From Actinoplanes utahensis (GTDB taxonomy: Bacteria > Actinomycetota > Actinomycetes > Mycobacteriales > Micromonosporaceae), in assembly GCF_016862455.1 (NCBI RefSeq), contig NZ_BOMZ01000027.1, forward strand, positions 1-64,000: 64,000 nucleotides of DNA, written 5' to 3'. Numbering within the stretch: position 1 is the first letter of the stretch; each line of letters starts with the position of its first letter. Made by a program: the position numbers and the translations under genes. Shown here piece by piece: positions 51,425 to 60,689 of the stretch. The notes under the pieces were generated by a model. The model had not been told where the DNA came from, did no database searches, and saw only the letters and a list, made by a program, of their open reading frames with translations.

Positions 51425-52794
51425 TTCCGCAGCAGCCTTCCCGCGCGCTCGCGCAGCACCTCGACGGCGGTCCCGGCGGCGGCCTCGGCCTTGGCGGCCT
51501 TGGCCTCGGTGGGGCCGAGCGCCCAGTCGGCGGTGTGCACGACGACCGGCTTCTTGCGCACCGTGGCCTGCACGGCGAGCGGCTGCACGACCCATCCGCC
51601 GTCCCAGCGCAGCAGGCCGAGGCAGGCGGTGGAGGCGGCGATCAGGGCCGGGGTCAGCGGCCCGGCGGCGGGCAGCCGGTCATGGTCGACGGCGAGCGTC
51701 ACGCCGCCCAGGTCGATGGTGTCGGCACCGGCCGTGTAGCCCTCCAGCAGCACCGGCTCGGCGATGGCGGCCGGATGCCGGTCGAGCGGCGAAGCGGACG
51801 CGGCGGTCACCGCGCCGAGCCGGACCCGGGCCGTCGCGAACGGGTCGGCCGGCTCGCCGGCCACCGCACACGACTCGTCCCACAGCAGGTCTCCGGCGGG
51901 GGTGAGCGGCATGCCGGCGATCTCCACCCCGCGGTGCCCGGCCAGCGCCGTGAGGAACACCGGGTAGGCGGACAGCATCCGCCAGGCGGACGGGCCGCTG
52001 ATCGTGTCCACCTTGGCCGCGGCGACACTGGCGCGGACCAGCCGCACCTGCCCGTCCGGCGACTCCAGCAGACCGTGCGCCTGCGCCCGGAAGGCGGTGG
52101 GGTGCTCGTGCAGGTCGACGCCGAGCGGCAGGAACCGGCCGTCGGCCGGGACGGCCGTGGGAGCGGGGAAGCCGTCGTGGGCGAGCAGGATCGCCCGCGC
52201 CCAGAGGTCGGCCCAGCGGCGCACCGGGATCCGGTCGAGGCCGGCGACCGGCGCGGCGCTGCGCAGCTCGGCGGCGAACCCGTCGAGCAGCACGGCGAGA
52301 CGGCGGCCGCCCGGGGCGGCGAGCAGCGCCTGGACCGCCTGGGCGGCGCCGCCGGCGAGCTCGTGGTCGACACCGCGCCAGCCGGCGATGGCCAGCTCCC
52401 GCAGCCAGGACCGGGCGCCGGCCGGCAGATGCCCCGCGGCCGGCGTGGTGGGCCCGGTGGCCGGGGCGGGCCACGGCTCACGGGTGCGGCCGAGCGCCTC
52501 GTCGAGGACGTCGAGGAGGGCGTCGTGCACGGCGCCGGTCAGGGCGGCCCGGGCCCCGGCCAGCACGGCCAGATGGTCGTCGGTCACCGTCCCCGCGATG
52601 ATCTTGCCGATCGAGTCGGTGACCCGCCCGGCGAGCGGTGACCCGGTGAAGGCGGCGGCGAACGACTCCAGCGCGGCGGCGCGCTCCTCGTCGATCCGGG
52701 CCAGGCCGTGCACCAGGGCGTCGTCGAGGCCGTCGATCAGGGTGAACGCCTCGTCGAGGCCGGCCGGAGCGGCGCGCAGCGCGTCGGCGAGCAT
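51421..52794 (-). CDS. Unknown protein of the MoxR-VWA operon
   Basis: A 457-residue protein with no motif I can recognise. The N-terminal 100 residues are helical and acidic, the middle is Ala/Leu-rich (WLRELAIAGWRGVDHELAGG), and the C-terminus is basic (LRERAGRLLRK). No signal or TM is seen. The start ATG overlaps the upstream TGA by one base (TGATG), so it is translationally coupled. It may be an adaptor or substrate-binding subunit for the ATPase (inference from context only). Confidence 0.7.
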   Translation of the reverse strand: MLADALRAAPAGLDEAFTLIDGLDDALVHGLARIDEERAAALESFAAAFTGSPLAGRVTDSIGKIIAGTVTDDHLAVLAGARAALTGAVHDALLDVLDEALGRTREPWPAPATGPTTPAAGHLPAGARSWLRELAIAGWRGVDHELAGGAAQAVQALLAAPGGRRLAVLLDGFAAELRSAAPVAGLDRIPVRRWADLWARAILLAHDGFPAPTAVPADGRFLPLGVDLHEHPTAFRAQAHGLLESPDGQVRLVRASVAAAKVDTISGPSAWRMLSAYPVFLTALAGHRGVEIAGMPLTPAGDLLWDESCAVAGEPADPFATARVRLGAVTAASASPLDRHPAAIAEPVLLEGYTAGADTIDLGGVTLAVDHDRLPAAGPLTPALIAASTACLGLLRWDGGWVVQPLAVQATVRKKPVVVHTADWALGPTEAKAAKAEAAAGTAVEVLRERAGRLLRK

Positions 52795-53294
52795 CAGCTC
52801 ACCGCCCCGGCGGCCGGGAACCAGTGCAGGTCGGGCAGCGGCTCGGTGGTGGACGGGACCTCCAGATAGGCCAGGTGGCGCAGGAAGCCGGCGAACACCT
52901 CGGCCGCCCGGTTGGGCGCCGTGGTGGTGTGCAGGCCGGACCAGAGATCGTCCGAGCCGTCCGGAACCGTCACCTTGAGATAGCGGGCGACACGGTCCAG
53001 CCCGTACTGCGCGACGGCGGCGTCGGCCAGGGCGCGCAGATGGTTGCAGGCGCGTGTGCCGCCGGAGAGGCCGCCGCAAGGCCGGTTGTTGTTGGTGTTG
53101 CAGCTCAGGCCGTGGTCACCGGCGGTGATCGACGAGACGTAGACCCGCTCGACGTCCGACCCGCTCGACACCACGCCCTGCAGCCGGCCCTCGGCCAGCT
53201 CCACGAACGGCACCTTCGCCAGTTTCCGCGGCCGCACGGGTGCGATGACGGGCGCTGCGCTGCGCCGCTCGTAGGCGGCGCTCCCGCTTGTCAC
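52794..53294 (-). CDS. Small SWIM-like zinc-binding protein
   Basis: A 166-residue protein, first gene of the MoxR-VWA operon. The central SCNTNNNRPCGG followed by TRACNHL gives C-x8-C-x8-C-x-H, similar to the SWIM zinc-finger arrangement (CxCxnCxH) but with wider spacing. The N-terminus is basic and the C-terminus ends LHWFP. AGGAGG precedes the GTG at 53294. SWIM domains bind nucleic acid or protein; the role here is unknown. Confidence 0.7.
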   Translation of the reverse strand: MTSGSAAYERRSAAPVIAPVRPRKLAKVPFVELAEGRLQGVVSSGSDVERVYVSSITAGDHGLSCNTNNNRPCGGLSGGTRACNHLRALADAAVAQYGLDRVARYLKVTVPDGSDDLWSGLHTTTAPNRAAEVFAGFLRHLAYLEVPSTTEPLPDLHWFPAAGAVS

Positions 53295-53438
53295 AACAGA
53301 CCTCCTTCGAACCAGGTGTGCGAAGTTCTATCCCAGGGGTACGACAAAACCGCGTCGATCGAGCTCAGCGGCATCGGCGAGGCACGGGACGCGCCCCGGG
53401 GAAGGGGACACCGGAACGGCTGGAGGCGCCGGGCCGTG

Positions 53439-54764
53439 TCAGCGGTGACCGGGTCGCTGACGGGCCCGGATGACGAGTGCCGCGATGTCGTCGTGATCGG
53501 TCGCGGCCAGCCAGTCGCCGATGCGCTGATCGATGCGTTCCGCCACCAGCGCGGCCGGCATGTCGGCGTACTCCGCCAGCAGTGCGGCAAGCCGATCCGT
53601 CCCGAACGTCCTGCCGTGCGGGCCGCCCTCGGCATCGATCAGCCCATCGGTGTAGAGCACGCAGAAGTCTCCCGGAGCGAGCCAGACCGCCGCCTCGGCG
53701 AACGTCGCCGGGCTCGCCACCCCGAGCATCATGCCGCCGAGACGGATCGCCTTCACCGTGCCGGTCCGCCTCACCATCAGTGGTGGCGGATGACCGCCCC
53801 CGGCCAGTCGCACCAGGGCGCCGCCGTGGGCGCTCGGCTGGACGACTCCGAGGATCAGCGTGGCGAACTGCGTCGCCTCCGTGGCGTCGGGATCGAAAGT
53901 CGCGTCGTTCAGCAGGTTCAGGATGTCCCGAGGCTGCCCGGTGATCCGGCACAGAACCCGCAGGGACTGCCGCAGCCGGTTCCCCGCCACCGCCGCCTCG
54001 ATGCCCTTGCCGCAGACGTCGCCCAGGGCGTAGAACGCGCCGCCGCTCGTCAGCGGCTCGACGTGAACCATGTCGCCGCCGATGCGGAGGGCCTCGCGAG
54101 CCGGCCGGTACACGGCCGCCAGCTCGATGCCGTCGACCTCCGGCAACGGAGCGGGCAGCAACGCCGCGCGAAGGGTGTCGGCGACCTGCACCTGATCGTG
54201 GTAGAGCAGAGCCGCTGTCACCGCGCGGCCGGTGGCGGCGCCGAACTCCACCGCGAGCGACCGGTCGGTCTCGGTGAATTCCGGCTGGCCGGCGTCGCGC
54301 AGCAACGCCAGCACACCCTGGCACTGGTAGGAGCACGTCAGCCGTACGGCCATCCCATGACCCTCGTGTTCCCCGCCGTCGGGCAGGCGCCGTCGTCCCC
54401 GCGGGACCGGATGCACCCGGACACTCTCCGCCCGGGAGAGGATCGTCCGTATCCAGTCGGGCAGATCGGCCACGGCGCCGTCGTCGTCTCGATCCGATCC
54501 CGATGCGGCCACCGACGGGTCGCCGTCCTGTTCCGCGCCACTCGCCATCCACCACCGCGCCCGCTGCAGGTCGAAGGCGAGCACCAGGACCGCCGTCCGG
54601 GCCAGCGAGGGTACGGCCAGGCAGACGGCGGCAACGGCGTTGCGGTGCAGGTTGAGCGAGCGGCCGAGCCCTCGATAGGCCTCGAGGAGCAGGTCCCGCC
54701 CGGGCCGGTGCGCGATCACGCCGGCCGCGAGCGGGCTCGTCGCGAGCTCGTGACGGCCGCTCAC
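53439..54764 (-). CDS. SpoIIE-type PP2C phosphatase
   Basis: A protein of about 441 residues. An N-terminal sensor-like region (GAF-like, about 30-195) is followed by a PP2C/SpoIIE domain (about 210-440). The metal-binding Asp occurs in IGGDMVHV and LGDVCGKGI, with GGHPPPL, FCVLYTDGLIDAEG and DDIAALVIRA completing the family pattern. Such phosphatases dephosphorylate STAS-type antagonists in partner-switching. Start GTG 54764 is tentative, 17 nt after the stop of the STAS-HATPase gene, with GAGG upstream. The two genes almost certainly act together. Confidence 0.87.
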   Translation of the reverse strand: MSGRHELATSPLAAGVIAHRPGRDLLLEAYRGLGRSLNLHRNAVAAVCLAVPSLARTAVLVLAFDLQRARWWMASGAEQDGDPSVAASGSDRDDDGAVADLPDWIRTILSRAESVRVHPVPRGRRRLPDGGEHEGHGMAVRLTCSYQCQGVLALLRDAGQPEFTETDRSLAVEFGAATGRAVTAALLYHDQVQVADTLRAALLPAPLPEVDGIELAAVYRPAREALRIGGDMVHVEPLTSGGAFYALGDVCGKGIEAAVAGNRLRQSLRVLCRITGQPRDILNLLNDATFDPDATEATQFATLILGVVQPSAHGGALVRLAGGGHPPPLMVRRTGTVKAIRLGGMMLGVASPATFAEAAVWLAPGDFCVLYTDGLIDAEGGPHGRTFGTDRLAALLAEYADMPAALVAERIDQRIGDWLAATDHDDIAALVIRARQRPGHR

Positions 54765-54781
54765 GACGGTCGGCCCGATCC

Positions 54782-55570
54782 TCAGCCGTCGGTGGACACG
54801 GCGAAGGTGAGCCGCACCGTCGTACCGCCCGGCCCGGTGCGGATGTCGACCCGCTCGCATATCTGGCGCGCCATCCACAGGCCCTGCGAACCGATCCGCC
54901 CGGGACGCGGCGGCGGGCGGTCGCCGAGGTGGCGTCGCGGGATGCCGCGGCCGGTGTCTCTGATCTCGAGGTGGAGGCGGTCGGCCAGGCGATTGACCGT
55001 GATGCGGCCGGAGCCCCCACCGTGCAGGACCGCATTGGCCATGATCTCCGAAGCCGCGAGCACCAGCTTGTACCGGTCCTGCTCCGACATGCCACAGCTG
55101 ACGGCGTAGCCGGACAGTTGTGCCCGGACCTTCGCGATGCTGTCGAGGTCGAACCGCTCGTCGAGGATCTCCACCGAACCCGGGCCGCGGCCGTCCGCAC
55201 CGTCGAGCGCGACGGGAGCCCCGTCATCGATGATCGCCGGAGCGGCGTCGGCCGGCGGCTGCAGTCCGAGCAGCAGGGTGAGACCCGCCAGGTACAGATG
55301 CCTCATCACCTCGGGCCGAGCTCCGAGCAGGCGGAAACCCTTGCCGGTACGACGCGCGCGCCGGCGCACGAGCAGCAGCAGCGCTATCCCCGACGAGTCC
55401 ATCGACGTGACCTCGCTCAGGTCGATCACGACTTCCGAACTCGGCTCGGCTTTCAGCGCCGGATCGAGTTGCGCCAGGATGTCGTCCTGCCGTACCAGGA
55501 TCACCGACCCGGCGAGGATCAGTCGAACGGTGCCCTGGGCGGTGACCTCGACACGCACGGCGTACGCCAT
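54782..55570 (-). CDS. STAS - HATPase (anti-sigma-like) fusion
   Basis: A 262-residue fusion. Residues about 1-115 form a STAS (anti-sigma antagonist) domain with VTSMDSSGIALLLL, whose Ser is the likely phosphorylation site. Residues about 135-262 form an anti-sigma-type HATPase with ASEIMANAVLHGG, EIRDTGRGIP and GSQGLWMARQI. Antagonist and kinase are usually separate proteins; here they are one chain. AAGGA precedes the ATG at 55570. The downstream SpoIIE phosphatase can reset it. A target sigma factor is not in the window. Confidence 0.88.
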   Translation of the reverse strand: MAYAVRVEVTAQGTVRLILAGSVILVRQDDILAQLDPALKAEPSSEVVIDLSEVTSMDSSGIALLLLVRRRARRTGKGFRLLGARPEVMRHLYLAGLTLLLGLQPPADAAPAIIDDGAPVALDGADGRGPGSVEILDERFDLDSIAKVRAQLSGYAVSCGMSEQDRYKLVLAASEIMANAVLHGGGSGRITVNRLADRLHLEIRDTGRGIPRRHLGDRPPPRPGRIGSQGLWMARQICERVDIRTGPGGTTVRLTFAVSTDG

Positions 55571-55656
55571 GAGAAGTCCTTCGATTCGTCCCTCGTCCAG
55601 ATTCCAGCATCGCTCGCCGGGACGATCCCCCGCAACGCCGACATCACGATCGGGGG

Positions 55657-56469
55657 TCACCCGGCGCTCTCGGCGCCGATCTGGTCCCAGCCCTCCTGAG
55701 GGGTGGCGCAGGTGCCGCGGAAGACGTACTGCGACGGCAGCTTGCGCTGGGAACTCGTCCAGTCGATGGGTGGCCGCCGCTGCTTCTCGGGCAGGTAGCC
55801 CAGGCGGTAGACGGCCATCAGCTCGAGATCGTCGGGCACCTCGAGCAGGCGGACGATCTCGTCCCAGCGCCCCGGAACCTCCATCGGGAAGGAGATGAAC
55901 TGGATGCCCATGCCGAGCTCGACGGTGGTGAGCCAGACGTTCTCCATCGCCGCGCCCATGCTGAACACCGAGTAGAACGACGACAACTCCCCGGGCCGGT
56001 ACTCGGATCGGTCCAGCATCACGCCGAGCAGCAGCGGCGAGCCGGCCACCAGTTTGCGGTTCTCCTCGCCGAGGGTCTGCGGCACCCGCATGGCGTTCAT
56101 CAGCTTCTGGCCGCGGGAGGTGAACACCTGGCTGGTGAACGGGCGCAACGGTGCGGGCAGGCGGTCGAACAGCATCCCGTCGCGGCGGCGTTCCATCTCG
56201 TCCTTGCTGAACCGGAAGTACGGCTTGTAGCGCTCGAAGAAGGTGCCGTTGGACATCGCCTCGGTCATGCTCTCGCCGCTGATCCGCGCGATGGTCTCGA
56301 TCGTCTCCCGGTCCTCCACGATCACGAACCGCCACGGCTGGCTGTTCAGCTGCGACGGGGCGCGTCCCGCGACCTCCATCAGCAGGCGCTGGTGTTCCTC
56401 GGAGACCGGGTCGGGCAGGAACGCGCCGTTGGTGGTCCGCCGGCGGCGCACCACATCGAGAAAGTCCAT
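55657..56469 (-). CDS. Nitroreductase-family FMN oxidoreductase
   Basis: A 270-residue flavoprotein. [10 protein letters not shown] and [16 protein letters not shown] at the N-terminus and [25 protein letters not shown] near residue 185 are nitroreductase-family FMN-binding segments. The protein is longer than minimal nitroreductases because of an inserted helical region at about 80-150. GGAGG precedes the ATG at 56469, which overlaps the TGA of the preceding gene by one base. It is part of a three-gene operon with a methyltransferase, and could reduce a quinone- or nitro-type product. Confidence 0.85.
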   Translation of the reverse strand: MDFLDVVRRRRTTNGAFLPDPVSEEHQRLLMEVAGRAPSQLNSQPWRFVIVEDRETIETIARISGESMTEAMSNGTFFERYKPYFRFSKDEMERRRDGMLFDRLPAPLRPFTSQVFTSRGQKLMNAMRVPQTLGEENRKLVAGSPLLLGVMLDRSEYRPGELSSFYSVFSMGAAMENVWLTTVELGMGIQFISFPMEVPGRWDEIVRLLEVPDDLELMAVYRLGYLPEKQRRPPIDWTSSQRKLPSQYVFRGTCATPQEGWDQIGAESAG

Positions 56470-56813
56470 CAGCGATTCCTCCAGGCGAGAACAAGGGCGA
56501 TGGCGTACGCGGGAGCGGCCGCCCCGGCGACGGCGGCATGCCGGCGCAGTCTCCCGCCGGCATAGGGCAGCGCGAGGAGCGGGCCGGCCGCCGGCAACAG
56601 CGCCAGGCCGGCGGTACGGCGCTCGACGGCGCCGGCGACGAGGGCGGTCGCGGTCAGCGAGGAGGTCACCACGTACAGGGCGTGGTGGACCCAGCGGATG
56701 CGCCGGTTGTCGATCGCTCCGGTGGCGACGGCGGCGCCGAAGGCGGCGTTGCACAGGTAGCTCACGGCCGCGGCGGTGATCAAGCGCGGGGCTGTCGGCG
56801 TACGTTCGCTCAT
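56469..56813 (-). CDS. Small membrane protein
   Basis: A 114-residue hydrophobic protein with three to four TM segments (about 10-30, 42-60, 66-85, 92-110). No motif was recognised. ATG at 56813 overlaps the methyltransferase stop (ATGA), and its own TGA overlaps the nitroreductase ATG. It could be a membrane anchor or transporter for the operon's product. Confidence 0.75.
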   Translation of the reverse strand: MSERTPTAPRLITAAAVSYLCNAAFGAAVATGAIDNRRIRWVHHALYVVTSSLTATALVAGAVERRTAGLALLPAAGPLLALPYAGGRLRRHAAVAGAAAPAYAIALVLAWRNR

Positions 56814-57532
56814 CGGTGCGCTGCCGTGTGGGTGAGCAGCAGGCGCTGCGGGAACATCGACGTGACCTGCCACCCTGGCGGGACGACCGCTTGCAGCTCC
56901 GGGCGCCGGTAACTGCGGCGGATGGAGAGCAGCCCGTCCTGATGGATGAACGAGCGGCGCGCGAACGGCCACGTGGTCACGGCGTAGAAGCCGTAGCCGG
57001 CACGACCGCGCGACAGGTCGTTGTGGACGACGAGCCGGCGCGCCAGCGCCCGGCTGTCGGCCAGCAGGGCGGCGAGCCCGTCCGGCTCCAGGTGGTGCAG
57101 GAGATGGTTGGAGATCACCAGGTCGTACCGGTCGCCGCGGGCCACCAGGTCCGCACTCGACGCCTGCTCGAACCGGACGCCGGCTGCCGGCAACCGGCGT
57201 ACGTGTTCGAGTGCTCTCCCGTCGGGATCGATGGCCGTCGTGTGCAGTATCAGCCGGTCCCGCGCCGCCCATCGGGTGAGGGCACGCGAGATGTCCCCGC
57301 CACCGAAGCCGACGTCCAGCAACGTCGTGGGCCGGTCCGTGTCCAGGTGGGGCCGGATCCATTGCCGGTAGAGGCGTCGCCAGCCCGAGAAGAGCCGGTT
57401 GACGGTACGGAACTGCCGGTAGGTGCGCTCCAGCCGGTCGGGGTCGCAGTCCGGGTCGTCCATGAGCTCCCGTGACACGGTGTCGCGCCAGGTCAGGCCC
57501 GCACGGAAGCGTGTCGTACCGGTGCTGCTCAT
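56810..57532 (-). CDS. SAM-dependent class I methyltransferase
   Basis: A 240-residue enzyme. Motif I is [16 protein letters not shown] (about 69-84), motif II-like DPDG, and motif IV-type [13 protein letters not shown]. An N-terminal helical region ([19 protein letters not shown]) resembles methyltransferases found beside type III polyketide synthases and related small-molecule pathways. Substrate unknown. It is the first gene of a coupled operon. Confidence 0.87.
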   Translation of the reverse strand: MSSTGTTRFRAGLTWRDTVSRELMDDPDCDPDRLERTYRQFRTVNRLFSGWRRLYRQWIRPHLDTDRPTTLLDVGFGGGDISRALTRWAARDRLILHTTAIDPDGRALEHVRRLPAAGVRFEQASSADLVARGDRYDLVISNHLLHHLEPDGLAALLADSRALARRLVVHNDLSRGRAGYGFYAVTTWPFARRSFIHQDGLLSIRRSYRRPELQAVVPPGWQVTSMFPQRLLLTHTAAHR

Positions 57533-57678
57533 GTCGTCGGCCCTGTTCCTTCGCCACCCGAGGATCGATCTCCGGGGATGCCATACCCCCGATGATCAGA
57601 GCGCTAACAGAGCAGATACCGGATGCCTGCGGGACGGCCAGGCCCTCCGGCGAGCGGTGGCGCAACCGGCGAGACCGG

Positions 57679-57986
57679 TCAGCCGAGCAGGCCGTCGGTC
57701 ACGACGGCGGCGACTGCGGGGGCGCCGTGGTCGGCCTCGGCGCACCACCTCCGGCACGCAGCGGACCAGCGTGGCGGTGCGGACCTCGTCGGAGCGCACG
57801 TCGTCGCCGATGCTCAGGTGCACCCGCGGCGAGGGCAGGCCGGCGACGATCCGCTCCAGCGTCTCGCGCAGATCGGGGGCTCGTTCGCGGGCGCCGGTGA
57901 CGACGACGGCCGCCCGGGACCGGTCACCGAGGCCGGCAGCCGCCATGGCGACGGCCGTGTTGCCGGCGGCAAAGGTTTGCCTGGCC
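57679..57986 (-). pseudogene. Broken gene remnant with frameshift
   Basis: In one minus frame a protein-like segment runs from near 57980 (GNTAVAMAAAGLGDRS, then RVHLSIGDDV and TLVRCVPE). It then turns into Arg-rich nonsense at about 57750. A neighbouring frame continues with GAPAVAAVVTDGLLG and a stop at 57679, which fits a frameshift. The 5' end is lost next to the transposase remnant. I cannot name the original product. Confidence 0.5.
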
Positions 57987-58094
57987 AAGCGGCGGTGGGT
58001 GGCCGAGCACACCCTGAGCCGGCTGATGCAGCACCGCCGCCTGGTCCGCGACTACCTCATCGAGGAGACCACCCCATCCTGGCGAGACACCTGA
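57987..58094 (+). pseudogene. IS5-type transposase C-terminal remnant
   Basis: This plus frame encodes KRRWVAEHTLSRLMQH then RRLVRDYL, the conserved RRWVVERT...LMxHRRLVRDYE segment of IS5-family DDE transposases, followed by unrelated sequence and a stop. Only about 28 matching residues remain, with no start, no DDE core and no inverted repeats seen. Confidence 0.7.
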
Positions 58095-58136
58095 AACGGC
58101 ATGACTCACCGATCACGGGAGACAGACGCCCCTGAT

Positions 58137-58532
58137 TCAGGGAACCCAGATACTCCGCACAGAGGAGCTGTTGAGAGTCGGCGTGCCGCCCGGCTGGAGT
58201 TGGTTCGGTCCACCCAGGCAATCGTCGTTCATGAACAGCGCGGCGCTCGTCAGATTGGTGTTGTACGCGGAGTGGGCGCGGTTGGCCCAGCCGTGCTCCA
58301 CCAGGCTGATACAAGCGCCGGAGCCGGCCGGCCACGAACTGAGGGTGAGCCGGGCGCCGGTGTAGTTGGCGCCCTCGAACAGGCAGACCGTTTTGGTGAA
58401 GGAACAGTCAGGAGCGGCGGCCCGGGCGGCATCGGCCGCGGCCGGAGTCACCGCGCCGAGCACGACTGTCGCCGTGAGCACGGTGCCGAGCAAGACGGAC
58501 CGGCCCAGGGACATGGCTGTCTTGGCACGCAT
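58137..58532 (-). CDS. Secreted peptidase-inhibitor I36-like protein
   Basis: A 131-residue exported protein. The signal peptide ends at about residue 34 (PAAADA). The mature part has CLFEGANYTGARLTLS and a Gly/Ser/Asn-rich beta pattern with paired Cys residues (DCSFTKTVC, ACISL, DDCLG), like the I36/SMI beta-gamma-crystallin-related inhibitors of Streptomyces. AAGGAGG precedes the ATG at 58532. It may inhibit extracellular proteases, possibly metalloproteases (family knowledge). Confidence 0.83.
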   Translation of the reverse strand: MRAKTAMSLGRSVLLGTVLTATVVLGAVTPAAADAARAAAPDCSFTKTVCLFEGANYTGARLTLSSWPAGSGACISLVEHGWANRAHSAYNTNLTSAALFMNDDCLGGPNQLQPGGTPTLNSSSVRSIWVP

Positions 58533-58709
58533 GTGTACCTCCTTGTTTCGCAGAGTTGGAATGGATTTCGCAGAGTGACGTGATCTCCGTAAGGAACGGC
58601 ATGTGATTCGGTGACGTTCGCCGACAAGCCACCGAGTTTCACGGCCGGCATACTCGTTCCCGCCGTCGGGCCTCAGAAGGCACGGGCAACGGGCAACGGA
58701 GAGGGCGGA

Positions 58710-59597
58710 TCAGTCCCTGGGGATCGGCCGGCCGAAATTCTCGAGGGTGATGGCGGCGGGTTCAGGCCCACCGCGCTTGCCGGTCTCCAGACCGTCGATC
58801 GCCGCCAGTTGCTCGGCGGTCAGTTCGAAGTCGAACACGTCGATGTTCGCCGCGATCCGGTCCGGCTTCGTACTCTTCGGGATCGCGGAGCGGCCCTGCT
58901 GCAGGTGCCAGCGGAGCATCACCTGCGCCGCGCTCTTGCCATGCGCCTTCGCGATCTCGCCGATAACCGGGTCCAGCAGGGTGTTGGCGTGCCCACTGTC
59001 GCGGTAGAAGGTGATGCCGCCGATCGGCGACCACGCTTGGGAGAGGATGCCGTGCCGCGCGTTGAAGGTCTGCACCTCGCGCTGGGCGAAGTACGGGTGG
59101 ACCTCTATCTGGTTGACCGCGGGCACCACGGTCGCGGAGTTCAGCAGAGCGATCAGGTGGTCGACCATGAAGTTGCTGACGCCGATCGCCCGAACCCTGC
59201 CGTCGGCCAGCAGCGTCTCCAGAGCGCGGTAGGCCTCCAGGGTCTTGCCGAAATCCGACGGAAGCGCCTGGTGCAGGATCAACAGGTCGATCTGGTCGAC
59301 GCCGAGCTTGCCGGCGCTCTTCTCGAAGCCGTGCAGCGTCTGGTCGTACCCATAGTCACTGATCCAGATCTTGGTCTCCAGGAACACCTCGGAGCGGTCG
59401 ACGCCGGACTCGGCGACCGCCTCGCCGACCTGGCGTTCGTTGCCGTAGATGGCGGCGGTGTCGATGTGCCGGTAACCCGCCGACAGCGCCGCCTCGACCG
59501 CGGAGCGGGTCTCGGCCGGCGGCGTCTGGAAGACACCCACGCCAAGAACGGGCATGTGCACGCCGTTGTTGAGCTTCAGGTTCGGGATGGTGGACAT
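58710..59597 (-). CDS. Aldo/keto reductase
   Basis: A 295-residue NADPH-dependent oxidoreductase of the AKR superfamily. The catalytic tetrad is present: Asp46 and Tyr51 (HIDTAAIYGNE), Lys76 (LETKIW) and His109 (LILHQAL). NADPH-site segments AIGVSNF and IPKSTKPDRIAANIDVF are conserved. Length is typical of AKR5-like 2,5-diketo-gluconate reductase-type enzymes. It is a single gene; the natural substrate is not predictable. Confidence 0.92.
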   Translation of the reverse strand: MSTIPNLKLNNGVHMPVLGVGVFQTPPAETRSAVEAALSAGYRHIDTAAIYGNERQVGEAVAESGVDRSEVFLETKIWISDYGYDQTLHGFEKSAGKLGVDQIDLLILHQALPSDFGKTLEAYRALETLLADGRVRAIGVSNFMVDHLIALLNSATVVPAVNQIEVHPYFAQREVQTFNARHGILSQAWSPIGGITFYRDSGHANTLLDPVIGEIAKAHGKSAAQVMLRWHLQQGRSAIPKSTKPDRIAANIDVFDFELTAEQLAAIDGLETGKRGGPEPAAITLENFGRPIPRD

Positions 59598-59634
59598 CGG
59601 GACGTTTCCTCTCAGTTGGCGGGGAGCAGGCCGA

Positions 59635-59656
59635 GGGCGGCCTTTCGGAGCCGCCC
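59635..59656 (-). terminator. Short GC hairpin
   Basis: GGGCGGC (59635-59641) pairs with GCCGCCC (59650-59656) around an 8-nt loop, in the gap downstream of the PEP-mutase-like gene. A weak terminator candidate. Confidence 0.4.
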
Positions 59657-59786
59657 ACCGCCTATGGGATCCCCGCGCCTCGGGCCCTCACCGGACCTGC
59701 CGCAGTGGGCGTGGCACTCACGGTGGGGTCCACGCGACGGCTGCTACTCACCGCTCCCACCCACAGTCCGCAACGGCCGGGCGCTG

Positions 59787-60689
59787 CTACGACCGCGGCA
59801 CCAGGATGTCCGTGCGCACGATGGAGTCGAGGTCGGCCAGACTCGCCACACCTTCCAGGGCGGCTGCCTGGTGGCCCATCTTCAGCACACTCTCGAGACC
59901 TCGCTCGATCGCGCTCATCGCCGCACGGACGGCCACATTGGCGGCCACGTAGACATCAAAACCGGCTGCCGACACGGTTTCGAACGTCACCGGCGGGGCG
60001 GCGGTCGGAATGATGACCAGTTTGACATCCGCCGTCGCGGCCTTGCGCGCCACCTCGAGCGCGTCCTCCACATCCCTGCGGAAGTGGACCACAACGTACT
60101 CGCATCCGGTGCTCGCATACCGATGAACTCGCTCCACCGTCTCATCGATGCTCAAACCTTCGATGAGCGCCTCGGTACGCGCCATCATGATCCCCCCGTG
60201 GCGCTGGGCGACCTCGACCAGCCGGTGCAGCCGCTGGGTCATGTCGTCGATGGTTGCCAGATCGCGCCGGGTGCCCGTCCACAGACTGTTGCGCTTGGCG
60301 CCGACCGAGTCCTCCATGCACAGAGCGCGGCTGCCGGCAACGAAGAACCGGTCGGCCAAGTCGGCGAGGTCGGAACCCTGCAGGCCGTAGCCGTTCTCGA
60401 AGTCGACGTGGATCGGCGTGTCGGTGACCCGCCCGATCTCCTCGATCGCCGTGATGACCGTCGCCGGCTGGAGAAAGCCCGCGTCGGGCAGGCCGAGCCG
60501 CCCGGTGGACAGGCCGAGGCTGCTCAGCCACAAGCCGTCGTACCCCAGGCGTTGCGCCTGAAGCGCGGTGAGTGAGTCGTAGATGCCTGCCCAGACCTCG
60601 ATCGACGCCCGGCCAACGGCGGCGTCGATGGCGCGGGAAGCACATGCTCCGGTTTCGGGTTCGTGGTCCGCGTCCGATGGAATGCGCAC
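59787..60689 (-). CDS. PEP mutase / isocitrate lyase family enzyme
   Basis: A 300-residue (beta/alpha)8 enzyme. GYDGLWLSSLGLST (49-62) is the PEP-mutase-like substrate loop. VDFENGYG (95-102) replaces the usual VDADTGYG. EDSVGAKRNSL (126-136) matches the EDK-x5-NS signature of PEP mutase and phosphonopyruvate hydrolase except for Lys to Ser at the third position. That favours a C-P bond-forming or -cleaving enzyme over isocitrate or methylisocitrate lyase. GAGGG precedes the GTG at 60689. No phosphonopyruvate decarboxylase is nearby within the window. Confidence 0.78.
   Translation of the reverse strand: MRIPSDADHEPETGACASRAIDAAVGRASIEVWAGIYDSLTALQAQRLGYDGLWLSSLGLSTGRLGLPDAGFLQPATVITAIEEIGRVTDTPIHVDFENGYGLQGSDLADLADRFFVAGSRALCMEDSVGAKRNSLWTGTRRDLATIDDMTQRLHRLVEVAQRHGGIMMARTEALIEGLSIDETVERVHRYASTGCEYVVVHFRRDVEDALEVARKAATADVKLVIIPTAAPPVTFETVSAAGFDVYVAANVAVRAAMSAIERGLESVLKMGHQAAALEGVASLADLDSIVRTDILVPRS

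Noticed and set aside
57423..58094. Intact 223-residue plus-strand gene ending in a transposase-like tail
   Set aside because: Only the last ~35 residues resemble a transposase; the rest is Arg/Ser-rich shadow sequence.
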